A stretch of DNA of 64,000 nucleotides from Haloterrigena salifodinae (lineage in GTDB: Archaea; Halobacteriota; Halobacteria; Halobacteriales; Natrialbaceae): assembly GCF_003977755.1 (NCBI RefSeq), contig NZ_RQWN01000001.1, positions 1,008,995 to 1,072,994 of the forward strand, read 5' to 3'. The notes beneath the pieces were generated by a model. That model was not told the origin of the DNA. It did not search any database and saw nothing but the letters and a program-made list of their open reading frames with translations. Position numbers and translations under genes: made by a program. Positions 43,633-52,751 of this stretch are shown here, one piece after another (the stretch's first letter is position 1; each line of letters opens with the position of its first letter).

Positions 43633-45657
43633 TTAGTCGGAATCGCTCGCTGCCGGCAGCGTGAACGTAAACGTCGAGCCCTCGCCCGGTTCGCTGGTAA
43701 CCCGGATTTCCCCGCCGTGTCGCTCGATGATCCGCTCGCAGATCGCGAGTCCGATCCCGGTTCCGTTGTACCCCTTCCCCTCGTGATAGCTCTGGAAGAC
43801 GTCGAAGATCTGGTCGCTGTACTCCGAATCGATACCGATTCCGTCGTCGCTGACCGAGATCTCCCAGGCGTCGTCTCCGGACCGGCACTCGGCCGAGACG
43901 TGAATGCGCGGCGGGCCGTCTCCGCTGTACTCGATGGCATTGTCCAATAGATTCTGGAAGATCTGTCGTAACTGCCCGCTGTCGCCCTCGACGGTCGGGA
44001 GGGACTCGGTAGTCACCTCGCCGTTACTCTCTTCGAACCGAAGTTGGAGATCGTCGAGAACATCCTCGAGGACCGCGTTCAGATCGACCGGCTCGAAGGG
44101 ATCGCCTTCGGTCTCGACGCGAGAGTACTTGAGCAGCCCGTCGATCATCTCGCGCATGCGATCAGCGCCGTCGACCGCGAACTGGAGAAACTCTCTCCCC
44201 TCGGCATCGAGCTCGTCACCGTACCGCCGCTCGACGAGTTGCAGGTAACTCGAGACCATCCGCAGGGGTTCCTGGAGGTCGTGGCTGGCGGCATACGCGA
44301 ACTGCTCCAAGCGATCGTTCGAGGTCTCCAGCCGTTCGACGAGCTTCTCCAGCCGCCGTTCGCGCTCCACTCGCTCGGTGACGTCCGTGAAGAGGACCCC
44401 CACTTGCGCGTCCGTTTCGCCGCCGACCGGAAACGCATAGCACTCGAGGAACCGTCCCTGCGTCGTCAGTTCGCGCTCGAACCTGACCGGGTCGCCGGTC
44501 TCCACGACGGAATCGTAGGTCTCGAACCACTCCTCTCGCTCTTCCGGCACCAGGTCTCGGATCGTCTTTCCGACGACGTTGGTCAATCCCGTGTGCTCCT
44601 CGAACGCCGGGTTCACCTCGATATAGCGGAAATCGATCGGCTCCACTGGCGGCGTGTCGACCCGTTCGATGACGCAGTAGCCCTCGGACATCGAGGTGAA
44701 CAGGTCCCGATACCGCGCCTCTCGCTCCCTGAGTTGCTGCTCGCGGCGCTTTCGCTCCGTGATATCGGTGACGGCGCCGTGCATCCGAACCGGGTCGCCG
44801 CTCGCGTCGTACTCCACCTCGCCGCGAGAGACGACCCACATGACGTCGCCGTCGCCGTTTTCGATGCGGTATTCGGCGCTGAACACGCCCGTCTCCAGCG
44901 CTCGGTCGAGTCGGTCCCAAATTCCGTCCTCGTCGGTCTCGGGGACCGGTTCGAAGAACGCCTCGATCGGCGCGCCCGTCGTCACGATCTCCGGATCCAT
45001 TCCGTACGCTTCCGCGAGAAACTCGTCGGCGGTGAAGACGTTTTCCTGTACGTCCCACAGCCAGAGTCCGATCGATGCGGCGTCGGTCGCGACGCTCAGC
45101 TGGGCTTCGCGCTCGCGGAGCTGGTCTTCCTTGCTCGAGCGCTCGATCGCCGCCGCCAGGATATTCGCGGCGCTTTGCACGAAATTGGCCTCGTGCGTGG
45201 TGAACTCCTCGTGGTCGGTCGTATGCGTTCCGAGCACCCCCCATGGCTCCTCGACCGAACCGATGATGACGCTGACGCCGCTGACCACGTCGTGGTTCGT
45301 GAGCAACTCGGGGCCGGAGAAGCGCCCCTCCTCGCGGAGATCGTCGACGATGACCGGTTCCTCGCTGAGGAGCGTGTAGCCGGCCTGCGAGTCGAGATCC
45401 CTTGACACCGTCGCCGTTCCGACGAGCCCGTCTCGCCAGCCGACGCCCTGTCGCAGCAAGACTTCGTCGCCGCCCGGTAACCGCTCGAGCACCTCGCAGT
45501 ACTCGTTGTCGAGCGTCTCGGCGACGGCGACCGAGACGTCGTGCATCAACTGATCGAGGTCGTCCGTCTCCAACGCTCGCTGTCCGAGTTCCGCGATGAC
45601 CTCTTGCTGTCGGATTCGGGCCTGAACCCCGGGGTCGGTCGAGGAGGGCGATCCCAT
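43633..45657 (-). CDS. GAF-PAS-PAS sensor histidine kinase, paralogue
   Basis: 674 residues, soluble. GAF (about 20-175) closely resembles that of the kinase at 18721-20646 ('IRQQEVIAELGQRALETDDLDQLMH'). It is followed by a PAS/PAC of the 'ASIGLWLWDVQENVFTADE' type (about 185-300), a second PAS ('YRDLFTSMSEGYCVIERVD', about 315-430), HisKA with His459 in 'SHDLQEPLRMV', and HATPase_c with 'LLDNAIEYSG', 'DDGIGID' and 'GTGIGLAICERIIERHGG'. No receiver or response regulator is adjacent. Convergent to the aminotransferase gene. Confidence 0.9.
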   Translation of the reverse strand: MGSPSSTDPGVQARIRQQEVIAELGQRALETDDLDQLMHDVSVAVAETLDNEYCEVLERLPGGDEVLLRQGVGWRDGLVGTATVSRDLDSQAGYTLLSEEPVIVDDLREEGRFSGPELLTNHDVVSGVSVIIGSVEEPWGVLGTHTTDHEEFTTHEANFVQSAANILAAAIERSSKEDQLREREAQLSVATDAASIGLWLWDVQENVFTADEFLAEAYGMDPEIVTTGAPIEAFFEPVPETDEDGIWDRLDRALETGVFSAEYRIENGDGDVMWVVSRGEVEYDASGDPVRMHGAVTDITERKRREQQLREREARYRDLFTSMSEGYCVIERVDTPPVEPIDFRYIEVNPAFEEHTGLTNVVGKTIRDLVPEEREEWFETYDSVVETGDPVRFERELTTQGRFLECYAFPVGGETDAQVGVLFTDVTERVERERRLEKLVERLETSNDRLEQFAYAASHDLQEPLRMVSSYLQLVERRYGDELDAEGREFLQFAVDGADRMREMIDGLLKYSRVETEGDPFEPVDLNAVLEDVLDDLQLRFEESNGEVTTESLPTVEGDSGQLRQIFQNLLDNAIEYSGDGPPRIHVSAECRSGDDAWEISVSDDGIGIDSEYSDQIFDVFQSYHEGKGYNGTGIGLAICERIIERHGGEIRVTSEPGEGSTFTFTLPAASDSD

Positions 45658-45844
45658 TCTACTCCCGCCTTTCGGCGCGGGCTACAAAGCCCCTCGGTTA
45701 CCGCAGATGAACGGTTCGTCGCGACTGATTACCGTCCTCGTTTCCGATTCCGTTTCTTCGATCTCTCGTGATGAGCAACGAACACAGAGACGAGCGGAGG
45801 GAGTCGACCGTTCGGCCGAGGTCGTCGAGCCCTCGTCGAATTGC

Positions 45845-47101
45845 TCAGCCGAACGACCGCTCGAGCACCGAAACGCCCTCGAGCGAATTCAGCCCGTCCA
45901 GAACCCCCTCGAGATGCTCCAGGCCGCTACCCTCGAGGCCGACGGTCACGGGCACTCGATTCGGCTCGTCGACCGACGTCCGACGGGCGCGCTCTAAGAC
46001 GTCCAATTCCGCGCCTTCGGATTCGATCGTTTCGACCACCTCGCTCACCCTCGTCGGCCACCCCGAGACGGCCAGTCTGGCTTCGACGTAGCGCTCGAGT
46101 TCGTGGAGTCCGGTCCGGGCGAGTTCCGCGTGCTCGGTGAGGTTCACATTTCCGCCGGAGACGATGACACCGACGTGCTCGCCCTCGAGATTCAGGTCCG
46201 TCTCGTCCGACAGCGCGGCCGCCAGCGGCGTCGCGCCAGCGCTCTCCGCGACCGCCTTCGCGCGCTCGGCCAGTAGCGCTACGGCGGCGGCGATCTCCCG
46301 GTCGCTCACGCTGACGACGTCGTCGACGACCTCGCGGGCGATCGCGAACGTGGTCTCGAGCATCCGGGTGTCGGCGATCCCCTCGGCGACGGTGTCGACG
46401 CCGGAGAGTTCCCGGATCTCGTCGGCCACGAGCGACGGCTTGGCATGGGCCGCGCCCTTGGGCTGGACGCCGATCACCCGAACGTCTCGTTCGGCGGCTT
46501 TCAGCACGGTTCCGATCCCCGAGATGAGCCCGCCGCCGCCGATGGCGACGAGAACGGTGTCGAGTTCGGGATACTGCTCGAGCAACTCCAGACCGATCGT
46601 TCCCTGGCCGGCGACGATCGCCTCGTCGTCGAAGGGGTGGACGAAGGTTGCGCCGGTCTCGTCGGCGCGCTCGAGGGCGTACTCGTAGGAGCGCTCGTAG
46701 ATGTCGCCCTCGACGACGACCTCGGCGCCGTAGCCGCGGGTGGCCTCGATCTTCGCCGCGGGCGTGACCTCGGGGACGACGATCGTCGTGTCGATATCGA
46801 GCAGTTGCCCCGCCAGCGCCACGCCCTGGGCGTGGTTACCCGCGCTCGAGGAGATGACGCCCGCCTCCCGCTCCGCCGCCGAAAGCTGGGCCATCTTGTT
46901 GTACGCGCCGCGGATCTTGAACGACCCCGTCCGCTGGACGTTCTCGAGTTTGAGCCCGACCGAAGCCGCGCCTGCCATCTCGGCGAACGTCCGCGAGGTG
47001 TCCAGCGGCGTGCGATGGACGACGTCGTCGATGCGCTCGCGGGCCGTCTCGACATCCGCGCGAGTGACGAGGCGCTCACCCGTTCCGTCGGCCCCGCTCA
47101 T
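45845..47101 (-). CDS. ilvA: Threonine ammonia-lyase / threonine dehydratase-like
   Basis: 418 residues of PLP fold type II. The PLP lysine Lys62 is in 'GSFKIRGAYNKM', the phosphate loop in 'SSAGNHAQGVALAG', and Gly-rich 'AIGGGGLISGIGTVLKAA' and 'VSGGNVNLTEH' follow. The last about 80 residues form an ACT-like regulatory tail ('LAVSGWPTRVSEVVETIESEGAELDVLE'). It deaminates threonine or serine, or acts like the related EutB dehydratase of hydroxyectoine use. Its ATG overlaps the stop of the upstream M20 gene (47098-47101), so it is coupled to a deacylase, which favours a catabolic role over isoleucine synthesis. Confidence 0.85.
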   Translation of the reverse strand: MSGADGTGERLVTRADVETARERIDDVVHRTPLDTSRTFAEMAGAASVGLKLENVQRTGSFKIRGAYNKMAQLSAAEREAGVISSSAGNHAQGVALAGQLLDIDTTIVVPEVTPAAKIEATRGYGAEVVVEGDIYERSYEYALERADETGATFVHPFDDEAIVAGQGTIGLELLEQYPELDTVLVAIGGGGLISGIGTVLKAAERDVRVIGVQPKGAAHAKPSLVADEIRELSGVDTVAEGIADTRMLETTFAIAREVVDDVVSVSDREIAAAVALLAERAKAVAESAGATPLAAALSDETDLNLEGEHVGVIVSGGNVNLTEHAELARTGLHELERYVEARLAVSGWPTRVSEVVETIESEGAELDVLERARRTSVDEPNRVPVTVGLEGSGLEHLEGVLDGLNSLEGVSVLERSFG

Positions 47102-48432
47102 TCGCCGCCCTCCCCGGCGTCCGCGACCGGCTCAGTCGCCGCCTCGGTCCGCGCGACCGGATGCCGGCGCTCGAGTTCCCGGATCGAATCGACGAGGACG
47201 TCGACGCCGTGCTCGAGACTGCGCTCGTCGACGTCGAACGTCGGCGTGTGGTGGCTCGTCGGATGATCGGTGCCGACGATCATGTACGTCGCCAGGCCGC
47301 CCTGTTGTTGTACCTGCTCCATCAGGAACGTCGCGTCCTCGCTCGCGCCAAAGTCGGCGGCCGGAATCACGTGATCGATCCCCCTGACCTCGCCAGCCAC
47401 CTCGCTGACCAGCGACTGCAGTTCGGGGTCGCTGTCGGCGCGGGGCGACTCGCTGACGACGTCGAACTCGGCCCGGCAGCCGTGCATCTCGGCCGCGTTC
47501 TTTACTGTTCGCTCGAGTCGGTTCTTCGTGTACTCCATCAACTCGGTCGTCTCGCCGCGGGCTTCGGCCTCCATGTGGGCGCGCTCGGCGATGACGTTGC
47601 TCGCGGTCCCCGCCTCGGCCTTGCCGATGTTTACCCGGGTCATCCCGTCGCTGTGGCGGGGGATGCCGTAGGCGTTCTCAATCGTCGTCCCCATCGCGTG
47701 CATCGCGTTGTCGCCCTCGTTGGGCGCCTTCCCCGCGTGGGCGGAGGTGCCCTCGATCGTCAGATCGACGTGGCACATCGCCAGCGGCTTTTCGATCCCG
47801 GCGACCACTTCGCCCGTCGGGTGGTCGAGGCCGACGTGGACGGCGAGCAGGTAGTCCAGTCCGTCCGCGAACTCGCTCTTCGCCATCGGACACCCCCCGC
47901 CACCGGTCTCCTCGGCGGGCTGGAAGAAGACCACGAAGCGGCCCGAAAAGTCGCTCTCGGCGATCGCCTCGAGGACGGCCAGCCCCCAGGTCATGTGGGC
48001 GTCGTGGCCGCAGGCGTGCATCGTGCCCTCGATTTCGGAGCGGAAGCCTTCGTCGGCGGGGTCGTGATCGACGTCGGTCGATTCCTCGATGAACAGCCCA
48101 TCGATGTCGACGCGCAGCCCGATCGCGGGCCCCTCGCCGCGCTCAAGCACCGCAACGGCGCCGGTGTTGCCGCCGGTCATCCGCTCCAAGAGGGCCGGGT
48201 CCGCGCCGCGCTCGCGGGCGCGTTCGATCCACGGCTCGAGGTCGTCGTCGGTGACGGCCATGCGGTCGGCGGGGTCGTAGGCGTCCGGTCCGACGGCGAG
48301 TTCGTCGACGCCGACGGCCCGAATTTCCTCGACGAGGCGGGCCGTAGTGTAGAACTCGCGCCACGCGGGTTCGGGGTGGCGGTGCAGGCTCCGGCGGAGG
48401 CTGACGAGACGGTCCCGTATCGGCTCGGACAT
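47098..48432 (-). CDS. AbgA-like M20 amidohydrolase, copy 2
   Basis: 444 residues, clearly paralogous to 37869-39149: 'RRSLHRHPEPAWREFYT', 'DRMAVTDDDLEPWIERA', 'MHACGHDAHMTWGLAV', 'FFQPAEETGGGG', 'LLAVHVGLDHPTGEVVAG', 'GTSAHAGKAPNEGDNAMH' and 'DHPTSHHTPTFDV'. A C-terminal tail of about 25 acidic residues is extra. It releases an amino acid from an N-acyl or N-aminoacyl conjugate. First gene of a two-gene operon with ilvA. A TATAATTAA box on the minus strand (48459-48467) gives a leaderless start at 48432. Confidence 0.9.
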   Translation of the reverse strand: MSEPIRDRLVSLRRSLHRHPEPAWREFYTTARLVEEIRAVGVDELAVGPDAYDPADRMAVTDDDLEPWIERARERGADPALLERMTGGNTGAVAVLERGEGPAIGLRVDIDGLFIEESTDVDHDPADEGFRSEIEGTMHACGHDAHMTWGLAVLEAIAESDFSGRFVVFFQPAEETGGGGCPMAKSEFADGLDYLLAVHVGLDHPTGEVVAGIEKPLAMCHVDLTIEGTSAHAGKAPNEGDNAMHAMGTTIENAYGIPRHSDGMTRVNIGKAEAGTASNVIAERAHMEAEARGETTELMEYTKNRLERTVKNAAEMHGCRAEFDVVSESPRADSDPELQSLVSEVAGEVRGIDHVIPAADFGASEDATFLMEQVQQQGGLATYMIVGTDHPTSHHTPTFDVDERSLEHGVDVLVDSIRELERRHPVARTEAATEPVADAGEGGE

Positions 48433-48458
48433 GCGAGTCGATGACGCGCCCCAGTGAC

Positions 48459-48479
48459 TTAATTATACACAATCAGTGT
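48459..48479 (-). promoter_or_regulatory. Promoter of the M20-ilvA operon with ACAC-N5-GTGT dyad
   Basis: The minus-strand TATA box TATAATTAA (48459-48467) lies 27-35 bases before ATG 48432. Directly upstream of it is ACACAATCAGTGT (48467-48479), an inverted repeat with the same arms and spacing as at 40242-40254. Confidence 0.5.
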
Positions 48480-48532
48480 TGACGTCGACTACACAAAAAG
48501 GATAAGAGAATCCGTGACAACCGTACGGTAAC

Positions 48533-48547
48533 GCGTCACTGTGACGC
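48533..48547. promoter_or_regulatory. Perfect 15-base palindrome before the 2-hydroxyacid dehydrogenase
   Basis: GCGTCAC-T-GTGACGC is a perfect 7+1+7 palindrome ending 10 bases before ATG 48557. A purine-rich, weak TATA-like GGATAAGAG lies at about 48500-48508. The palindrome would be in the leader or at the start of transcription and looks like an operator. Confidence 0.5.
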
Positions 48548-48556
48548 ACCACACCC

Positions 48557-49534
48557 ATGAGAACGAATCCAGACGTCGTCGTTCTGAGAGAGGGAACAGA
48601 AGGGCTGTCGATGGAATCGTACGCCGAGACCCTCCGCGAGCGGTTGCCCGAGTACACCGTCGCGCTCGCGCGGACGCCGAAGGAAGAGCGCGAGCTCGTC
48701 CCGCAGGCGCGGGTCGTGATCGGCATCACGATCGACGAGGACCTGCTCGCCGAGGCCGATCGCCTCGAGCTGTTCGCCTGCACGTTCGCCGGCACCGACC
48801 ACGTACCGATGGACGCGCTGGCGGATCACGGCGTCGCCGTCACGAACGCGGGCGGGATCCACGCGCCCGGCATCGCCGAGCAGACGATCGCCAACATGCT
48901 CGTCTTCGCGCGGAACCTCCACGAGGGCTGGCGCCGCAAGGAAAACGGCGAGTGGCGCCATTTCCAGTCCCACGAATTCACCGACAGCACGGTCACGGTC
49001 GTCGGTCTCGGCTCGATCGGCCAGGCGGTCGTCCAGCGCCTCGAGGGCTTCGAGGTCGAGACGATCGGGATTCGGTACACCCCCGAGAAGGGCGGCCCGA
49101 CCGACGAGGTACTCGGCTTCGACGAGGACGACGTCCACGAGGCCTTCTCGCGCAGCGACTACGTCGTGCTCGCCTGCCCGCTGAACGATCTGACTCGCGG
49201 GCTCGTCGACGAGGACGCGCTGGCGACGCTTCCGCCCGAGGCCGTGCTCGTCAACGCGGCCCGCGGGGGCATCGTCGACACCGACGCGCTCGTCTCGGCG
49301 CTGCAGTACGAGGGGATCCGCGGGGCCGCGCTGGACGTGACCGACCCCGAACCGCTCCCGAACGACCACGAGCTCTGGGACCTCGAGAACTGCCTGCTCA
49401 CGCCCCACACCGGCGGCCACACGCCGAAACACTGGGACCGGCTGGCCGACATCGTCGCGACCAACCTCCAAGAACTCGAGGCGGGCGAGGGAGACGACCT
49501 CGAGAACGCCGTCTATCAGCCCGACGGGGGCTAA
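48557..49534 (+). CDS. D-isomer-specific 2-hydroxyacid dehydrogenase
   Basis: 325-residue NAD(P)-dependent dehydrogenase. Rossmann loop 'VTVVGLGSIGQAVVQRL', catalytic arginine in 'VLVNAARGGIVDTDAL', glutamate in 'ALDVTDPEPLP', and histidine in 'LLTPHTGGHTPKHWD'. It interconverts a 2-oxo acid and a D-2-hydroxy acid (D-lactate, glyoxylate or hydroxypyruvate type). The FAD/Fe-S dehydrogenase gene follows after 7 bases, so the two probably act on the same D-2-hydroxy acid pool. Confidence 0.9.
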   Translation: MRTNPDVVVLREGTEGLSMESYAETLRERLPEYTVALARTPKEERELVPQARVVIGITIDEDLLAEADRLELFACTFAGTDHVPMDALADHGVAVTNAGGIHAPGIAEQTIANMLVFARNLHEGWRRKENGEWRHFQSHEFTDSTVTVVGLGSIGQAVVQRLEGFEVETIGIRYTPEKGGPTDEVLGFDEDDVHEAFSRSDYVVLACPLNDLTRGLVDEDALATLPPEAVLVNAARGGIVDTDALVSALQYEGIRGAALDVTDPEPLPNDHELWDLENCLLTPHTGGHTPKHWDRLADIVATNLQELEAGEGDDLENAVYQPDGG

Positions 49535-49541
49535 CAGCACG

Positions 49542-52500
49542 ATGGCCACAGAAGAGACGCGTTCCACGACCGACCATAGCGACCAGACGTCGACTCCGGA
49601 CGAGAGCCAACTCGGGCCGCCGGCGGATCCGCGCGATAGCGATCCGGCGGCTGATTCGCGCGCCGATTACGACTACGTCGGCGGCGACGTCGACCGCCCC
49701 GCGCTCGTGGCGGCGCTGCGCGAGCGCATCGACGGCGAGGTGCGCTTCGACGACTACTCCCGACAGCTGTACGCGACCGACGCGAGCGCCTACGAGATGA
49801 CGCCCGTCGGCGTCGTCCTCCCGCGCTCGACCGACGACGTCGCGAGCGTCGTCGGCTACTGCGCCGAGCACGGGATCCCGGTGCTCCCGCGCGGCGGCGG
49901 AACGAGCCTCGCCGGACAGGCGGTCAACGAGGCCGTCGTCCTCGATTTCACGGCGCACATGGGCGAGGTCTTGGAGATCGACCCCGACAGGCAGCGGGCG
50001 ACCGTGCAGGGCGGAACCGTCCTCGCCGATCTGAACGGCGCCCTCGAGTCCCACGGACTGAAGTTCGCACCGGATCCCGCGGCGGGCAACCGCAGCACCG
50101 TCGGCGGCGCCATCGGGAACAACTCGACGGGCGCTCACTCCCTGCAATACGGGAAGACCGACGCCTACGTCGAAGAGTGTGAGGTCGTCCTCGCCGACGG
50201 CTCAGTCGAGCGCTTCGGCGAGGTGACGGTCGGTGAACTTCGCGAACGGGCCAATCCGGACGGCGACCTGCTCGAGCGAATCTACGAGGCGCTGCGCCGC
50301 GTGATCGACGAGGAGGCCAACGCGATCGGCGAGGTCTTCCCGCGACTGAAGCGCAACGTCTCGGGCTACAACCTCGATCGGCTGGTCGCGGAGGCCTACG
50401 GGAAACCCGAGGCCTTCGACGAGACTACCGCGGACTCAATCTCGATCGACGCCGACTCCGACCCAGACCCCGACGCGACGGTCAACCTCGCCCGCGTCTT
50501 CGCCGGCAGCGAGGGGACCCTCGGTGTCGTCACGTCGGCGACGGTCTCACTCGAGCCCGTTCCCGAGACCACGTCGGTGGTGCTGTTGACCTACCGCGAC
50601 CTGCTCGAGGCGATGGCCGACGTCGACACCATCGTCCGGAACCACGATCCGGCGGCCGTCGAAGCGATCGACGACGTGCTGATCGACCTCGCGGAGAACA
50701 CCGAAGAGTTCGCCGCCGTCGCCGAGCGACTCCCCGCGGGCACCGAGACCGCGCTGCTCGTGGAATTCTACGCCGAGGACGACGACCACGGCCGCGAGCA
50801 GGTCGCCGACCTGTTGGCCGATCGGCTGCCGGACGAAGAGGTACCGGATCCGAGCGACTCCGAAACCGGTAGCGCCGCGCCGGTTCGTGCCTTCGACGCC
50901 CTCGAGGCCCACGACCCCGAGGGGATCGCCGAACTCTGGAAGCTCCGCAAGAGCGCGGCGCCCATTCTGCTCTCTCGCACCTCCGACGAGAAGCACATCT
51001 CCTTCATCGAGGACACCGCCGTCCCCACCGAGAACCTCGCGGACTACGTGGCGGACTTTCAGGAAGTCCTTGAGGAGTACGACACGTTCGCGAGCTTCTA
51101 CGCCCACGCCGGCCCCGGCTGCATGCACATGCGACCTCTGGTCAGCACCAAGAGCACGGCCGGCCTCGAGGCATTCGAGTCCCTCGCCGACGACGTGACC
51201 GACCTCGTCGTCGAGTACGGCGGGAGCGTGTCGGGCGAGCACGGCGACGGCCGCGCCCGCACCCAGTGGAACCACAAGCTCTACGGCGACGACGTCTGGG
51301 AGCTGTTCCGCGAGTTGAAGACGGCGTTCGATCCCGACTGGCTCCTGAATCCGGGCAACGTCTGCGGAGACCACCGCATGATCGAACAACTCCGATTCGA
51401 CCCCGACTACGAATTCGAGGCCGGCTTCGAGCCCGCCCTCGAGTGGAACAACGACAACGGCTTCCAGGGAATGGTCGAGCTCTGTCACGGCTGCGGCGGC
51501 TGTCGGAGCGAGCAGGAGACCACCGGCGGCGTGATGTGTCCGACCTACCGCGCGGCCGAGGAGGAGAGCCTGAGCACTCGCGGGCGGGCGAATATGCTGC
51601 GACAGGCGATGAGCGGCGACCTCGAGACCGACGCCGTCGACGAGGAGTTCTTAGCGGAGATCATGGACCTCTGTGTCGGCTGCAAGGGCTGTGCGCGGGA
51701 CTGCCCGAGCGAGGTCGATATGGCGAAGCTCAAGGCCGAAGTAGAGCACGCCGCCCACCAGGAGAACGGCGCCAGCGTGCGCGATCGGCTCTTCGCGAAC
51801 GTCGACAGGTTAAACGCCGTCGGGAGCGCGCTCGCGCCGCTGTCGAACTGGGCGGCGTCGCTTCCCGGATCGGACGCCATCGCCGAGAAGACCCTCGGGA
51901 TCGCCCGCGAGCGAGAGCTGCCGGCGTTCGCGAGCGAGAGCCTCGAGGAGTGGTTCGAGCAGCGAGACGGCTGTCGAGTTCCACGCGACGCGGCGACGCG
52001 GCGAGTCGTGCTCGTCCCCGACACGTACACGAACTACAACCATCCCGACGCGGGGAAGGCCACGGTTCGGGTGCTCGAGGCTGCGGGCGTGCACGTCACG
52101 GTCCCGGACGCGGTCACGTCGACGGGGCGGCCGGCCCATTCGAAAGGCTTCCTCGATCTCTCCCGCGAGCGGGCGCGGACGAATGTCGACGCCCTCGAGC
52201 CGTTCGTCGCGAACGGCTGGGAGGTCGTCCTCGTCGAGCCCTCCGACGCCGTGATGCTCCAGTCGGACTATCTGGACCTGCTCTCCGGTCCCGACGTCGA
52301 GCGGGTGGCGGCGAACACCTACGGCGTCATGGAGTACGTCGATCGGTTCGACCTGCTCGAGGCGCTGCCGGTCGACGACCCAGGCGCTCGAGGCCGGCTG
52401 ACCTACCACGGCCACTGCCACCAGAAGGCGACGAAGAAGGATGGCCACGCTGCCAGCGTCCTCGAGGCCGCCGGCTACGAGGTCGACGCCCTCGAGTCGG

Positions 52501-52709
52501 GTTGCTGCGGGATGGCCGGGAGCTTCGGCTACGAGGCTGAACACTACTCGCTCAGTCGGAATATCGGGTCGATCCTCTTCGAACAGGTCGACAACAGCGA
52601 TGGCGACGAGGTCGTCGCGCCCGGTGCCTCCTGTCGCACCCAACTCGAGGGCCACGAAGGTGACTATCCGTCCCACCCGGTCGAGAAACTCGCGGCCGTG
52701 GTCCGCTGA
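49542..52709 (+). CDS. FAD-linked oxidase fused to Fe-S/CCG dehydrogenase (D-lactate/D-2-hydroxyacid dehydrogenase type)
   Basis: 1055 residues. Domains: FAD-binding_4 (about 90-270; 'VLPRGGGTSLAGQAV', 'NRSTVGGAIGNNSTGAHSL'), FAD-oxidase C-terminal domain (about 320-610; 'HAGPGCMHMRPLV', 'GSVSGEHGDGRAR'), a ferredoxin-type pair of clusters (Cys648, 651, 654, 666 and Cys711, 714, 717, 721), then a CCG/heterodisulfide-reductase-like domain with Cys959 in 'HGHCHQKATKKDG' and Cys988-Cys989-Gly. This is the GlcD-GlcF-type fusion of bacterial YdiJ/large D-lactate dehydrogenases. It probably feeds electrons from a D-2-hydroxy acid to the quinone pool. Operon with the D-2-hydroxyacid dehydrogenase. 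Confidence 0.92.
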   Translation: MATEETRSTTDHSDQTSTPDESQLGPPADPRDSDPAADSRADYDYVGGDVDRPALVAALRERIDGEVRFDDYSRQLYATDASAYEMTPVGVVLPRSTDDVASVVGYCAEHGIPVLPRGGGTSLAGQAVNEAVVLDFTAHMGEVLEIDPDRQRATVQGGTVLADLNGALESHGLKFAPDPAAGNRSTVGGAIGNNSTGAHSLQYGKTDAYVEECEVVLADGSVERFGEVTVGELRERANPDGDLLERIYEALRRVIDEEANAIGEVFPRLKRNVSGYNLDRLVAEAYGKPEAFDETTADSISIDADSDPDPDATVNLARVFAGSEGTLGVVTSATVSLEPVPETTSVVLLTYRDLLEAMADVDTIVRNHDPAAVEAIDDVLIDLAENTEEFAAVAERLPAGTETALLVEFYAEDDDHGREQVADLLADRLPDEEVPDPSDSETGSAAPVRAFDALEAHDPEGIAELWKLRKSAAPILLSRTSDEKHISFIEDTAVPTENLADYVADFQEVLEEYDTFASFYAHAGPGCMHMRPLVSTKSTAGLEAFESLADDVTDLVVEYGGSVSGEHGDGRARTQWNHKLYGDDVWELFRELKTAFDPDWLLNPGNVCGDHRMIEQLRFDPDYEFEAGFEPALEWNNDNGFQGMVELCHGCGGCRSEQETTGGVMCPTYRAAEEESLSTRGRANMLRQAMSGDLETDAVDEEFLAEIMDLCVGCKGCARDCPSEVDMAKLKAEVEHAAHQENGASVRDRLFANVDRLNAVGSALAPLSNWAASLPGSDAIAEKTLGIARERELPAFASESLEEWFEQRDGCRVPRDAATRRVVLVPDTYTNYNHPDAGKATVRVLEAAGVHVTVPDAVTSTGRPAHSKGFLDLSRERARTNVDALEPFVANGWEVVLVEPSDAVMLQSDYLDLLSGPDVERVAANTYGVMEYVDRFDLLEALPVDDPGARGRLTYHGHCHQKATKKDGHAASVLEAAGYEVDALESGCCGMAGSFGYEAEHYSLSRNIGSILFEQVDNSDGDEVVAPGASCRTQLEGHEGDYPSHPVEKLAAVVR

Positions 52710-52751
52710 CTCGAATCAGTGACGTGGGGACTCGAGGACAGTTCCGGCTGG

